From assembly GCA_033439295.1 (NCBI GenBank), contig JAVTLE010000007.1:1984001-2048000 (forward strand): DNA of 64,000 nucleotides. The letters run 5' to 3'. The notes beneath the pieces were generated by a model. That model was not told the origin of the DNA, searched no databases, and saw only the letters and a list, made by a program, of their open reading frames with translations. Below, in pieces: positions 1-11,632 of the stretch. The DNA is from Deuterostichococcus epilithicus (taxonomy: Eukaryota; Chlorophyta; Trebouxiophyceae; Prasiolales; Stichococcaceae). Within the stretch, counting starts at the first letter, position 1. Every line of letters starts with the position of its first letter. A program made the translations under genes and the position numbers.

Positions 1-840
1 CCGCAGGGCCGCCAGGCGGCAGGTGAGGGGTCCGCTTCTCCACTTGTGAGCCGGTGCTTTCTCCTGCACGTGCAATGCCGGTCGTCGGCGTCGTCTGTGC
101 GTGGAACAGCGCCAGACGGCACGTCGCGCGAGTGTTTGGGGGAATGCACCTGCCGACAGAGTTTCCGGAGGGTCAGGCGCAGCTTGGCCTTTCGATTGCT
201 CGGCACTGCCCTTTCTTGTTGTAGGTCAGCTGCAGCACGCAGCATCGTCACTAGCTGGGGCAGATGTGAAGCAGCCCATGTGACCTGGGTCCCTGACCTC
301 TCACACTGTGCAGGCAGTCAGCACATCTTTTCGTCATCAAACTCGGCGCACCTGAGACTGTGGCGACCTTGCAGGGCAAGTCGGTACGAGGTCCGGCGCA
401 TGGAACCCCAGCATCCGGCCGTTTGACGCACAGCGCTCTGCAATTGGCGACCGGCGCTATCTGGGTGGCTTTGACGCCCGCTTCCACTCCACAAACGCGT
501 GCGCTTCTTGTGCTTGCGGCGGTGATGCACTCTTACTGGCCTGCGTATGCGATGTTGAAAGCCTGACTGTCAGCGCGAGCCAGCAGCCACTTGCTCTCCG
601 CGAGGTCTAGGCGGCCTGCAGGGGCGGTGCACGCACCGCAGACACGACTTGGTTTTCACGAAGGTCACTGTTCGTGCGGTGGCAAGGCAAGCACAAGTTC
701 CAGCTCGAGATGGGAACGACATCTGTGCAGCCCTCTGACGCTGCTGCTGGCTCCCGCTGTGGATGGCTGATGCTGCCGCGGCGCAACGCCAGGGAACACA
801 TCGGCGCTGCCGCGCATGTGTACCTGTTCCGCGCCAGCGG
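1..840. other. 5' flank, no gene assigned
   Basis: This stretch precedes the first recognisable exon of the histidine phosphatase gene. Short open frames occur on both strands, but none has a recognisable motif or joins in frame to a neighbour with good splice sites. It may hold the promoter and untranslated leader of the downstream gene, or the end of a gene lying outside the window. Confidence 0.4.
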
Positions 841-3800
841 ATGACAATGAGGTCATCCTGGGATGGACTTGCTGCGATGCAGCGGCCATGCCGGAGGGAC
901 ACTCAGGGGGCTGTCGCGCGAGATCGTCCTGGCGCCGCCGCAGGTCTCAGAAGGCACACTTCTGTCGCCCTGCAAGCTGGGGGGTGCCGGCTAACCACTG
1001 ACAGAATCCCCCCTCTGCGGGCCTGCAGCGGCGCCACGCCGGAGGACTTCAGGGTGCTGCCGCGCAAGATCATCCTGGTGCGGCACGCGGAGAGCGAGGG
1101 CAACGTTGACAACTTCGCCTACACCTACGTCCCCGACATGCAGGTCCCCCTGGTGAGACTGTGGCTTCCTCGGCGTGCAATGTCCCTCGAGTGCGGAAAC
1201 CTCCCTCCCCTCCCTCCTCTCCCTCCCTCCCTGGTCTCCCTGGTGCACGGGTCCGGCGGTCTGGGCGCCAGTCTCAGCATTGAGCCTGCTGCTCTGAACC
1301 GACCGGCTCGGCAATTCGACTGCCGACGTCAGGCTTCTGGGAATGCGGGTTTGCACCCGCTACACCTGTCCTGGCTGGGCCCCGCTCAGCTGCCGCACCC
1401 TCAGCCTGTTGCCGATACCCTCGCTGCCGCTGCTCCCCTCATGTGCACGGCTGTGTCGCAGCAGCCTCCATCTGACCCCGGCCGCCCGCCTCCACGCGGA
1501 TCCATGACATCCATCAGCCCCTGACATCCATCACGCCCGCACACGCATCAAACCCTGACCTCCTCCCGTCCTGTAAACCTTGCGCACAGACGGAGCGGGG
1601 CAAGGCGCAGGCGCGCAGCGCCGGGCGCAAGATCCGGCGCGTCATGGAGGCGGACCGCGCGCCCTACTCGCTGTTCTTTTACACCTCCCCCTACAAGCGC
1701 TCCAAGCAGACACACGAGGAGATCACCGCCGCGTTCGACTCCAAGCACCTGGTCGGCGCCCAGGAGGAGGTGCAGCTGCGGGAGCAGGTGCGGAAATAAG
1801 TAGGGGGAAACACGGGGCCATTCCATGATCTTACGACACCCTGCCGTTGCTGGCCGTTCCTCTCAAAGCGCCTTCCCCCCGAGATTTCATTCTGAGCCTG
1901 CTGCATTGCCTCCTGGTGTGGTCCTCGCGCGCCAGCTCATGCAGCACGCACGTTGAGGTTGAGCCCCTGCCGCCGCAGGACTTTGGAAACTTCCAGGACA
2001 TGGAGGGCAAGGAGCGGGAGAAGACAGAGCGGCTGCGCTTTGGCCGCTTCTTCTACCGCTTCCCCAACGGCGAGTCCGGCGCGGGTGCGGCGTTCGTGGG
2101 GCTCTGCGGCCACCCGGAGTACCCATCACTGCCGCAAGTGCAGCTTGCTTGCTCGTCCTGAGGCGCCTGTGAAGACTGGCGCATACAACGCTGCAAGAAC
2201 CACACGCCGTGCTGAGCCGCCCCAGACAGGCTGCCAAGCCGCGCCGGCGCCGCAAATGCATGCAATACCACATGACTGCATAGGGGAGCCGCTCAGAATG
2301 CAGCCGCAACACCGTAATCACGAACTGGTCTTCTGCAGACGTATACGACCGCATGACGATATTCGAGGACCACTTGGTGCGCGACATCAACGCGGGCCGC
2401 TTTTCCAAAAACACCTCGCTGGTGCTGGTCACCCACGGCCTCGCGCTGCGCATCTTCCTCATGCGGTGGGCCACCGCACCCGGCGCCTCGATGTCTTCAC
2501 CGTGCGCCTGGCTGCATCGCTGCTGCAAGGATGGATCGGCGCTCCCCCGGTGCTGCTGGCGGCTGTTGTGCCGCGTGAGGTGCTCCGCCTCGTGCCGTGA
2601 TCGCACGTCGACGCATCCCTGCACGGGCGGAACCCTTCCGAAACATGGGCGCGGCCTTGATTCGCTGACAAATAGCCATCTTTCCGGTACCTGTAGGTGG
2701 TTCCACTGGACGGTGGACCAGTTCCTCGAGGTGTACAACCCGCCAAACGCCGAGGTGGGGGCTTGGTGCAGCCCCACAGACATGGAATGAAAGGATGGTT
2801 CGAAGTGAATAAGTCAGCTGGACCCACTGGCCGGCGCATCCATGCCGCGCCCGTCTGCCTTTCGTGTGCCTGCATGTGCTGGGGCAGCTCTGCAGGGCTT
2901 CCTTCTTCCCATGCCTCAGCCCATGCCTCAGCTGGCTCAGGCAGTGGGTGCTGACGGGTGGCTGCTGTCCTGTGCCGCAGCCGCTGGTGCTGGAGAGGGT
3001 GCCAGGTGACACGGAGGCGCGCCAGGGCGGTCCGGCGTCCTGGATCCACACCAAGGTGTGTTGAATCCAGAAACCACCCTCTCAACCACACGCTTTCCTA
3101 GGCTCTCCCACCGTCAGCACGGGGCATGTGCAGCAGCAGCACAAGGGGGATTGGCGGGGGCAGCAGCTGACAGAGCGTCCAAAGGAGTAGACCAGTCTCT
3201 GTGCGCAGCCTGCACCCGACAGCCCTGGGCGCCAAGGCGCAGCGCCGCGCAGGCAGACGAACAGACAAGTGCTGCCGGCAGCACCGGCCTGCTGCCTGAT
3301 CTCACGGGCTCGCCCCCTCTCTCATCGGCCGCCCCTCCCACGTCACGCGGGCTCTGACACGGCTGCGTGTGCGCACCCCACGCCACGCAGGCGATGTACC
3401 GCGTGAGTGGGGAGTCAAGGGACCTGCTGCGCGGCTGTGCGACCTGCATGGCGGCGCAGCCGGTGGGCACGCTGCTGCCGGATCGGTCAGAGGAGCTGCA
3501 TGCGGCTGCGCTCCAGGGGGGGCGCCAGGGTGACCTGTCCGACGCGATGCAGCCGGGGTCAGCCGGCAGCCTGGCGCCCTGGGACGACCGCGAACACTCG
3601 CACGCGGGCGGCCGCGGCCCGGTTGCCTATGCTGCGGAGCACGAGTCAGATGGGGAGGAGCTGCACCCGCAGCCGCATGGGGACTCAGCGCAGCAGCACG
3701 GGGACTCGCCGCAGCAGCTCGGGGACCATGTGTACATAGACTGTGTGGACGACCCTCTGATCAGCGACCTGCACAGCCCGCGGGAGCTGGACCCGCCAGA

Positions 3801-4077
3801 GCTGTGGCTGCGGCCGGCGGCGGCGGCGGCGGCCGGGGGTGAGGGTCTAGCCGAGGCAGGGGGCAGGGGGGGAACGAGCAAGGCAGGGGGCGGGGACCCA
3901 GCGCTAGACGCAACGCCGCAACCCCAGGCGGCGGAGCCGCCGGCGCAGGGCGAAGCAGCTGCCCAGGGCGAAGCAGTCGCCCCACAGCAGGGCGGCGGGC
4001 AAAGCGACAGCAGGCGCAGGTACAGCAGCAACGTGGTGGTCGCGCCGCGCCGCGCGTTCTCCACCCTGAGCGGCTAA
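841..4077 (+). CDS. Histidine phosphatase (phosphoglycerate mutase-like) family protein
   Basis: This is a spliced gene for a histidine-phosphatase superfamily protein, a family whose members remove or move phosphate through a phospho-histidine. The RHG-type motif reads LVRHAESEGN and the second catalytic histidine lies in LVLVTHGLALRIFL. Exons read as 1029-1152, 1590-1787, 1979-2084, 2339-2465, 2697-2754, 2981-3055 and 3391-4077, and all phases agree. The first exon is uncertain: 841-851 (ATGACAATGAG) joins in frame to give MTMSGATPEDF, but its donor is weak. The order of conserved blocks (IPLTERGKAQA-like, LREQ then DFGNFQ, RFGRFFYRFPNGES, VYDRMTIF, WTVDQFLEVYN) matches plant and fungal cytosolic members. 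The last exon adds a long low-complexity tail rich in Ala, Gly, Gln and Pro. The substrate cannot be read from sequence. Confidence 0.82.
883..942 (+). repeat. Intronic echo of the RHG-motif exon start
   Basis: Directly after an AG at 881-882, about 60 bases resemble the start of the true exon at 1029-1086. Shared stretches include GCCGGAGG, TCAGGG, CGCG and the blocks around GAGATCGTCCTGG versus AAGATCATCCTGG. Both copies follow a TGCAG acceptor-like site. If the exon model is right, the copy lies in the first intron. Confidence 0.75.
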
Positions 4078-4313
4078 ATTCGACGAGCTAGACCGACCGA
4101 GACCCGCGGAAGTTTGGTGCAGCATCAGACGGACCAGCGAGGGCAGTCAACGTGACTGGGTGCACTCTTCTGTAGCACAACAGCAGCCACATTTAAGACC
4201 TAACCAATCCGGCAGTATCCACAGGAGCTTCAGACTAGTTTCTGATCTCCAGTGCTTTTAGACTTCAGATGCAACGAAATCTGACTATTTAGAGGACGCC
4301 ACCTCCCAATTCT

Positions 4314-4318
4314 TGTAA
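4314..4318 (+). terminator. Candidate polyadenylation signal TGTAA
   Basis: TGTAA, the usual green-algal polyadenylation signal, lies 237 bases after the stop of the histidine phosphatase gene. The short motif also occurs by chance, so only its position supports the call. Confidence 0.35.
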
Positions 4319-4370
4319 CACATTCCGCAAAGATGGCTGACGATGTGCGCCTGGCGTTCCTCCCCCACAG

Positions 4371-4476
4371 GCGCTGTATCGGCTGTCAGAGGAGAGCCGG
4401 GAGGTCGTGAAAGGTCTGCTGTTTCCCCTTCTTGCTCCATTTGCACAATTGGACATCCGTTTGGCGTCGTGACCAC
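4371..4476 (+). repeat. Second copy of the histidine phosphatase last-exon start
   Basis: After a clean acceptor (TCCCCCACAG) the sequence encodes ALYRLSEESREVVKG, a match to AMYRVSGESRDLLRG at the start of the true last exon (3391). Eight of fifteen residues are identical and most others are conservative. The frame stays open for 34 codons to a TGA at 4474-4476. It could be an alternative terminal exon, the remnant of a tandem duplication, or a decayed copy. Confidence 0.6.
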
Positions 4477-5241
4477 ATTTCATGCTGAGTATATGTACCC
4501 CCAATCTGGCATCCTGCCTCGCTTGTGCCGCCTCTGCCATCTTGGACCTGCAGGTGTTGCAAACCTCGCTGATGCACACCGATTTACAACGCCATTTCAC
4601 TGTCGACAGGCTGCTCCGAGGACATGTGCCAGACCAGCTGCCCCGCAATTGAGAACGGCGACGAATCCTGCGCCATTGCTTTTGCGGCGCTGCTGGCGGT
4701 TTCTGTGCACATTTGGGGCGCGCAGCTCAGCGCCTTTGCCTGAGGCTGGAGTTATAGACTTCGGCCCGATCATCTACCTAGAGGATCCGGACAAGCATCA
4801 TGCCACGGTCTTGAGGGCGCAGCAGTGGGCGGCCTCGATTTGGGATGCCCGCGACCCCCCAGCATGCTGGTGACCGCTGCCCGAGCGGGCACCTTGCCAG
4901 ACTAAACCCCTGCAGAGAGACCATCTGGAACGCCCCTTGAAATAGGCACCTTGCCTGGCATCCTAAGGCTCCATAAGGCTCGCCAGAACAATTCCTGAGA
5001 CGGAACCCGCACGTATTGATTGTTTGGTATTCAGAGTTGGAACAATGGATCCCTGGTCACCTACCCTATATATAATTTGTCTCGAAGGTACCACCTAGGT
5101 TTGTTTCACAGCGGGAAGAGCTGCAGACATTTGCAAGCACATTGGCACGGCAGCAGCACAGCTGGTATGTCTGGCCCAAGGGCATGCCAGCCCCGGTCAC
5201 CTTCATCACAGTCTGAAGCCCAGGGCCGCTGACACAATGTG
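4477..5241. other. Intergenic, short unassigned open frames
   Basis: Two short plus-strand frames look better than random. One, 4553-4652, starts after a TGCAG site and reads VLQTSLMHTDLQRHFTVDR before its stop. The other, ending near 4871, contains FGPIIYLEDPDKHHATVLRA. They may be remnants tied to the duplicated exon at 4371, but no family is recognised. The rest of the interval shows nothing. Confidence 0.3.
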
Positions 5242-6976
5242 TCAACATCTACGACTAGCTAATACGCCGGCTGCAGTACCGCCCACGCCAGCCACCGCCT
5301 GCAGGCTGATGACCACTGCGGCCGCTGCCCTCCGCATGCCGTGGAGCGCTGGGCTGCCCGGCGGAAGCGCGGCCCGCTCTGCGGCAGCGAAGGCTGCCGC
5401 CACAGTGCGCACCCAGGCTCGCAGCTCATGGCAGGGACGACCCTCTTGCAGTGCCGCTGGCTGCCGCGTCGCCTGCGCCGCAGGCTGCGGCGCAGTTGTC
5501 ACCGGCGCCAGGGCGGCAGCGGCGCGGCACCACTGCGGCAGCAGTTCTGCCGCCTGCATGGTGAGCTCCTGCAGCGCGGCCACCGCCACGGGAGGGCCGG
5601 CGGCGGGCACCACGATGGTGGCGACCGCCTGCTGCGCGGCGCTGCCTGGCTGCGCGGCGGGTCCTGACTGCTGAACTGCCCCAGCTTGCTGCTGGGATGC
5701 GCCTGCAGCCGGGCATGGCACACCGGCGCAGCTGGCAGCGCCCCCCACCATCGTGCCGCAGGTGAACGCTTCCAACAGTGCGGCTGCACTCTGACGCGTC
5801 ACCTCCTGTCTAGGAACGACATTGTGCCCTTCAGCACGGGGCTGCAGACTGACGCGCAGATCTGACGGGCGACTGTGTATGAGCCTTTGAGGAGTTTGGT
5901 CAGTTTGATCGACAAGTGGTTTGTTTGGGACGCGCTGCTCTGTGAATTGGTGAGAACTGCCTCTCTGCCGTCCGAACGCACCTGGTAGCTGTCCGTGTCA
6001 TTCCCAAGTATCGCTACGAGCATCCCGAATGCAGTGTTGGCCGGCTCGCACAGCCCTGCACCCGCCACAGACAATTAACAGCAAATCAGCAGACAGGCAG
6101 TGTCACATTTCTCATGAGGCCAGGACTCGTGTTCAAGTGTGTGCAAGTGTGTTGCAGGATAGGATTCACCTGCATTGGCATGCTCCAGCAGCGCCTGAAT
6201 CAGGTCATGCACCAGGTTCCTGCATGGATCACACAGCTGCTCGTGCACTGCCAGCAAGCCCCTGTACATTGCCGCCCCCATACTCGTGTCAGGCATCTTC
6301 TTGCACGAAGCCCCAGCAGACTGCAGGTGTAGGTCAATCCAAATGGATAATTGGCAACTTGGCAGCCGCAGCCGAAGCGACCTGCAGGCGGCCTGACGCT
6401 GCTCCGCAGCGGCGCTGCCTCCTATAAACTGCTGCACCTGCCGCGTTGCCTCCACCATGTCCTCACACAGGACGGCTGTGCTGCTGCGCGGCGCAGCACT
6501 TGCTGCGGCCGGGTCGCAGTCTTCGGTGGCCTCACAGGCGTCGACGGCAGCCTCACCGGCCGCACATTCCTGCACAACGAAGCCAGTGTTTCAGCACTCA
6601 TCCAGGATGAGAGCGCCCACACTGCCACTCGCATGCTTCTTTCAAATCTGGTGGCCACACTGGCTTGCTGTGAAAATCTGTTGAGCTTCGGAGTCAACTG
6701 GATTGCAAGGCCAGTGCAATGTGCAGTACCGTGTCGAGGACTACTCCTGCGCACCTTTTCTGCGACCTGCTGAACTGGCTCATCGTCTGCTGCAGCCTGC
6801 TGTCGCTCAGGCAGCCGGGGTCCGCCAGAGCACCCGCCAGTGCGTGCTCGCAGCCTCCTGCGGGCAGCAGCCACGGCCACAGCCAGACGGATTAGCTCAA
6901 TACTTCGCAACGCCTCGCACTCTGCTGCAGCTGACTGCAGCTGCTGGGATCTCGACATGGCTGCGACAGAACTCAT
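5242..6976 (-). CDS. Uncharacterised Ala-rich helical protein
   Basis: The family is not recognised. Minus-strand exons 6976-6755, 6569-6438, 6320-6170, 6055-5982 and 5937-5242 join in frame to a protein of about 424 residues. The most protein-like middle part reads MYRGLLAVHEQLCDPCRNLV, then LVHDLIQALLEHANA joined to GLCEPANTAFGMLVAILGN, and looks like paired helices of an alpha-solenoid. The N-terminal 70 residues are Arg- and Ala-rich; the last exon is Ala/Gln-rich, low in complexity, and could contain an unseen intron. The acceptor of the last exon was chosen as GCAGAG because it alone keeps the frame. Start 6976 (MSSVAAMSRS) has an in-frame alternative at 6958. It lies in tandem with the next minus-strand gene. 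Confidence 0.6.
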
Positions 6977-7424
6977 GTATGCAGCAGCCGCTGATGAAAA
7001 TTTTCCAATTTCACCAAATTTTCGGGTGAGGCAAACTACTCATCCATCCGCGTGGATCTGAATGAACAGGGAGGCCTTGGCGAGTTTGGGTACAGACAGC
7101 TGGGGTTCCTTTGTTGAGCGCAGATCATTGCAAAGCTGCCGCGCATTCAATTTGGCTTGCAGAGGCGCGCCCGTCAAGTAATGCCACACAATATGTGCAT
7201 ATTCGAGTGGCACCGGCAGGGCAACGTCAAGTTGTGGGGACGCATTTTGCGATGACGGGGTCTTGCAAGGAAGGCCCGGAGCCGTGGTTCGTCAAAGCCT
7301 GCACTTCTGACCAGGTGCTGACCCACCGCCAGTGCATTTAAACTCTCTTGGGCCCCACACACGATTGCAACTTCTCACTCTAGCCGGACTCCCAGTTGCT
7401 GGGCCAGGTGGCCAGCGGGAGGTG
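6977..7424. other. Intergenic between two minus-strand genes
   Basis: This 448-base gap holds the promoter of the 5242-6976 gene and the 3' region of the 7425-10526 gene. It contains an A/T-richer stretch with AATTTTCC repeats near 6995-7025. No coding signal is seen. Confidence 0.4.
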
Positions 7425-10400
7425 TCAGAATCCCGCCTCGCTGTCCGCAGGGGCTTCGCTGCCACCGGCCTCGGCGTCTGCAACAGCCTCGCCGCCGCCT
7501 GAATCGGCCTCCTCGGCCAGCAGAGCGTCCAGATCCACCTGCAGGAAAAGATGAGAGACATTCACCTTGATGTGGGCATCAAAAGCTGTATGAGCATGAC
7601 GAGGTATGCATTGCCGCATTGAAACTGCGTCCATCCCAGATGCCACCCTGCTGAAGATGACAGAAAGCACTTGTCGGCACATGACCAACTGTTGAGCGAC
7701 CGAGACGTGACCATATCTGCGGTCAATCAATCACATGCAGCGGAGGGCCCTGTGAGCCCCCGCTTTCACAGATACTGCAGACCTGGTCGATGTTGCCGAG
7801 GCCAGGAGGCGCGTCGTCGTCATCGTCGTCCACCTCAAAGCCGGACACCCCCGGCAGCGGCTCGTCTTCCTCCGCCGCCGTCTGGTCCATGTCGTTGTAC
7901 GCGGCGGCAGAGTACGTCTGTGGCGCCTCTGCCGGCTCCGCGCCAATGATGTCCTGCGGAAAGGATGGGTGCGATTGGGTTCCTTTGTTTGTGAGATGGA
8001 GAGCTATGGGAGTATGTCTGCGGCGCCTCCGCCGACTCCGCGCCGATGGTGTCCTGTAGTGTGGTGGTGTATTTTCCTGGTCTATTCCTACAGACAGTGA
8101 TGGGCAGTCATGAGCGGCAAGTCGGCATCAGACTGGACTCAAATGCTCTAGAAACGGGATGCAGGGGGTCGCAGCAGGCAATCACCCTCCCAAGGCACAG
8201 CAGAGCCTGGGCGCGTGCGCCAGCTCGGAGCAGAAACCACGAACGAGACCACAGTGCGAGGGGTTCCCAGTGGTGCACAAGCGCCCTCAACTGCAGGCAA
8301 CTCTGCCACAGACGGGCAGCCAGTGTGTGGAGTGGCAGGAGACAAAACGCACGTCCAGGTAGTTGAGAATGGTGTCCTGGCTATCGGAGCCGGGCAGGAT
8401 GTCGCCCATCGGTCGGTCCAGAGCATCACCCTTCTCCCGCTGACCGTCGCCCACCTGCCGGTGGAAAATCAGTGCCACTCGAAAAGTCGCTTTGCAGGCG
8501 GCAAGAGGCCTACGCTCGGGGGACCCTCCACAGCTCATCATGCCGTGGCTGACGTGCTTTTGCTGTGGTACAGGGCATGCGGAACAGCGCGCAAGGCGCC
8601 GAGCTGTGCATGACAGTGACAGGATGGGAGGCCCAACGCCCGAGGCAGCAGACTCGAGAGAGCTCTGGCGGACAGGCGCACACGTGCGGCTCCGTCAGGC
8701 GAGTCAGGAGCGCAAGACAGGGCAAGACGGAGGTCACCGAAACCTGCAACACGAGGCAGCATAGACGTAGACAGGACAGCTAGGTAAACACTGTTGACGC
8801 CGGCAAACGAGGCGCACCGTGGGGTGCAGGGAAGCGGGGTCCTCGCCGACACGCTGCTGCTCCAGCTCCGCCTCTAGGATGAAGTGCGCGCGGATCCAGG
8901 AGGGCACCCGGTCCTGGCCGTCACCCGCGTAGTAGTCGTGCCGCTCCAGCTCCTCCATTATCTCCCCCAGCCGCATCGCCATGTCATACCTGCGCGGGGT
9001 GGCATCCCAGGGTTTGCAGAGCCCGCCTCGAATCGCTGCATGGCAGGTGCGATGCATGCGAGTCAAATGCACGTCGTTCGTGCGCATTGAGGGCTGACAA
9101 CGAGGCTGAACGCCTGTGTGTGCTTTGCTTGGCAGCGCATGGCACAGAGCGGCGCTGTGGCCTGCTGCTGTGCCCGCGGCCAAGCTGGAAGAAGACTGAA
9201 ATGAAACTTTTTCTGATGCTGTGCGCACCTGCTGGACGCGGCCTCCATCTGGTCATGGTGCAGCGCCATGGCCTTGTCCTGCGCTTGCTCTATCTCCCAC
9301 TCGTCCTGCACCTCCTGGTCGCGCATTCGCTGCGCCGCACGAGACATGCGACCATCAGGGAGGGCGCGACGGTCCCGAGCCAGCCTGAGGTGACGTGACG
9401 GAGGCGACAGGGCCCCGCCGCATCAAGTGCTGCATGTGCAGTGCAGCATCAGTGGGGCACCATAAAGACAAAGCAGCAGCAGCAGCAGTCCGCGGTGATC
9501 ACGCAGCTGCAGTGAGAAAGTGAGGAGTTGTCGCAGAGCCGTCACCTGCAGCTCCTGCTGCTGCACCTCCGGCGGCAAGTCCTCCAAGCGCTCGTAATAA
9601 TCGACATCGTAGGCGCTAGGCCCACGGCCGTAGCTGCCGCTGCCGCCGCCAAACAGGTCGGTGCCCGTCATCAGATCATTGTAGGCATCCTGGAGTCGCC
9701 ACGAAGCAAGTCAGGTTTAGGGGCCGGAGGCAGCAGCGGATGGCTTTGCGAGCTCAGGGCTGACGGGGACATCAGGGCTGACGGGAAACAGCGGCAGTGG
9801 GCCCACCTGCATTCGGGGATCCGACGCCGAGGTCGGACCATTGGAGAACCCCCAGTTGCCGCTGTACGGTATGTCTGCAGAGGGAATGCAGCAACGGGTT
9901 GCCGGATCGTCCAGCAGGGCTTCGGCAGGGGAGTCGATGACAGGCCCTTCAAAGGAGGTTTTTGAAGTGGTGGGATGGCTTCGGTTGCATTGTGCGGGAA
10001 AAGGGGCTCGCCAGCAACCACAAGGATTGCTGGCTCGGCCAGGCAAGCTGCGGACGCGTCCGGCACTGCCTGGCGCAGCGCTACAGGTCCCGGGCATGGT
10101 GCCATGCTTGCTTTGCCAGGGATGTAACGGTACATTCGCAATGATCGTGCGAGGAACCTGACTTTCCCTGACGCCTGTCGGGTACAGCGCTGCCGGCCAG
10201 CGGTGCTGCAGCATGCCTCACCTGGTGCGAGCAGGTCGTCCTCGCCTTTTGGGTCCGGCATAAGCCTCGTGATGTCCCGCATCATCTCCCGATCAGTGCT
10301 GTCGCCCGCCTGCGGTGTCAAGACGCCGTTTGCCTTTCCGGTGGTGACTGCATATTTGCAGTATGCATGGTCGAGCATGCTGCGGATCGTGGCCACATCA

Positions 10401-10526
10401 TGCTCACCTTTGCGGCAACCGTGACATCTGCTGCTCGGCTCGCATAGCCGCGCCTCCTGCATTTGCGGCAGTCGCCAGGCCTGCGCCCACAGGCGGCTCG
10501 TCAGCTTCTGACGGCAAGTGCATCAT
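7425..10526 (-). CDS. Uncharacterised protein with acidic C-terminus
   Basis: The family is not recognised. Nine minus-strand exons (10526-10408, 10379-10222, 9874-9807, 9689-9546, 9329-9229, 8989-8818, 8454-8353, 7953-7783, 7538-7425) join in frame to 382 residues. Readable blocks are REMMRDITRLMPDPKGEDD, a Gly/Tyr-rich part with TGTDLFGGGSGSYGRG, a charged helical part with DEWEIEQAQDKAMALHHDQM, then LGEIMEELERHDYYAG, and an acidic tail with a run of six Asp. No signal peptide or membrane segment is seen. The first intron would be only 28 bases; alternatively translation starts at 10462 and reads straight through. The strong internal phase agreement makes the gene itself likely. Confidence 0.68.
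8010..8053 (-). repeat. Intronic echo of the exon that begins at 7953
   Basis: On the minus strand, after CTACAG, 44 bases encode DTIGAESAEAPQTYS; the true exon after CCGCAG encodes DIIGAEPAEAPQTYS. Thirty-eight of 44 bases match and all six differences are transitions, four of them silent. The copy lies about 100 bases upstream of the exon inside the preceding intron. Confidence 0.85.
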
Positions 10527-11632
10527 GGGAGCCCTTTTCAAGGCACATCCGCTAATGATGTGGCAACTCCTGCTTGGATACGACTTTGGCCCTCAAAGTC
10601 CCAACCTGTGGGCGGCGGGAGGCGGGGTGAAGGACCGCAAGCTGACGATGGGTTGGATGGAGTGCAGCCCGCGGGTTTGTGCGGCGAGGGGCGTCTGCGC
10701 CATGGCTGTTCGAGATGCACGACTGCGCCTGCCGGACAGATAGTTGGATGGGCTGAACAGCATCGCACAGCAATAATTGGCGTGCACCCCGTTTCGAAGC
10801 AAAGGGTCGTTGACGAAAAAGGGATTTCATGATTCATTGGCGACCCAATGCCAGCTGGCGGTGCAACGAAGTGCTTAGCAGTGTGAGCGAGTACGGGCGA
10901 CTGCGCACCTCCGTCTCGTCGCATCCGGTGACCTGGACGTGACGACTTGCAGCCGGCAGGTGCAGCGACCCCTTCGCACAGCAAGTCGGTTGTGCGACGG
11001 TTACCAGTAGGTTTAGAGCTTAGAGCGTCTTGTTGTACGCAGCATACCGATCCCACACCGGACGGCTTGTCGGAGATCCGACACGACCTCAAGGGGCCGC
11101 TTTTGACGTAAGGTCCGCAGCTGCAAGGGCGATCTGGCGGACAAGGTGAGATGATCGGCTTGCGCCTCATGGAGGTTCATCCAACGCCTGACTGCTTGGA
11201 GGCGTCGCACATGCGCCCGCGAACTGCTGCATATCTTCTCGCGCGTTGACGTGAGTCAGTGCGCGCACCAACGGGGGCGAACGCAAGCGCGACTCGAACT
11301 AATACGCACAATCTTGTTGCAGACACTCTCGCCGGCAGGCTCTGCAAGCATGGCGACCAGACAGTCATCGACCGCCTTGACAAATCGGCGTGGTGCGTAC
11401 TGTCATGAAACAAGCAGAGCTCGAATGATCTTGGGCACGCGATCCCACTCGCAAGTCATGCTCGAAAGGGCCCCATGCGACCATGTGGACTGGTCCAGAC
11501 TGCTGTCATGACATGTTGCCGTGGACGTAAAGCCGCAGAGCACACGGCTCCCAGGCGGTCTGCACGGGCCTACGATCAGGCGTCCACCAGACACAAGTGC
11601 GCTGATGTAAAGCCGCACGAGCGGCTGAGGCC
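10527..11632. other. Divergent intergenic region
   Basis: About 1.1 kb separates the minus-strand gene starting near 10526 from the plus-strand gene starting at 11633. Open frames here, including one of 210 codons on the minus strand, show no motif and no codon preference like the neighbours. The interval presumably holds both promoters. Confidence 0.4.

Noticed and set aside
5799-5939. Alternative reading of the 5937 exon ending SFLDRR and a stop at 5799
   Set aside because: The other frame (QRVPNKPLVDQTDQTPQ onward) continues without a stop into the long last exon and keeps phase with exon 4, so it was preferred.
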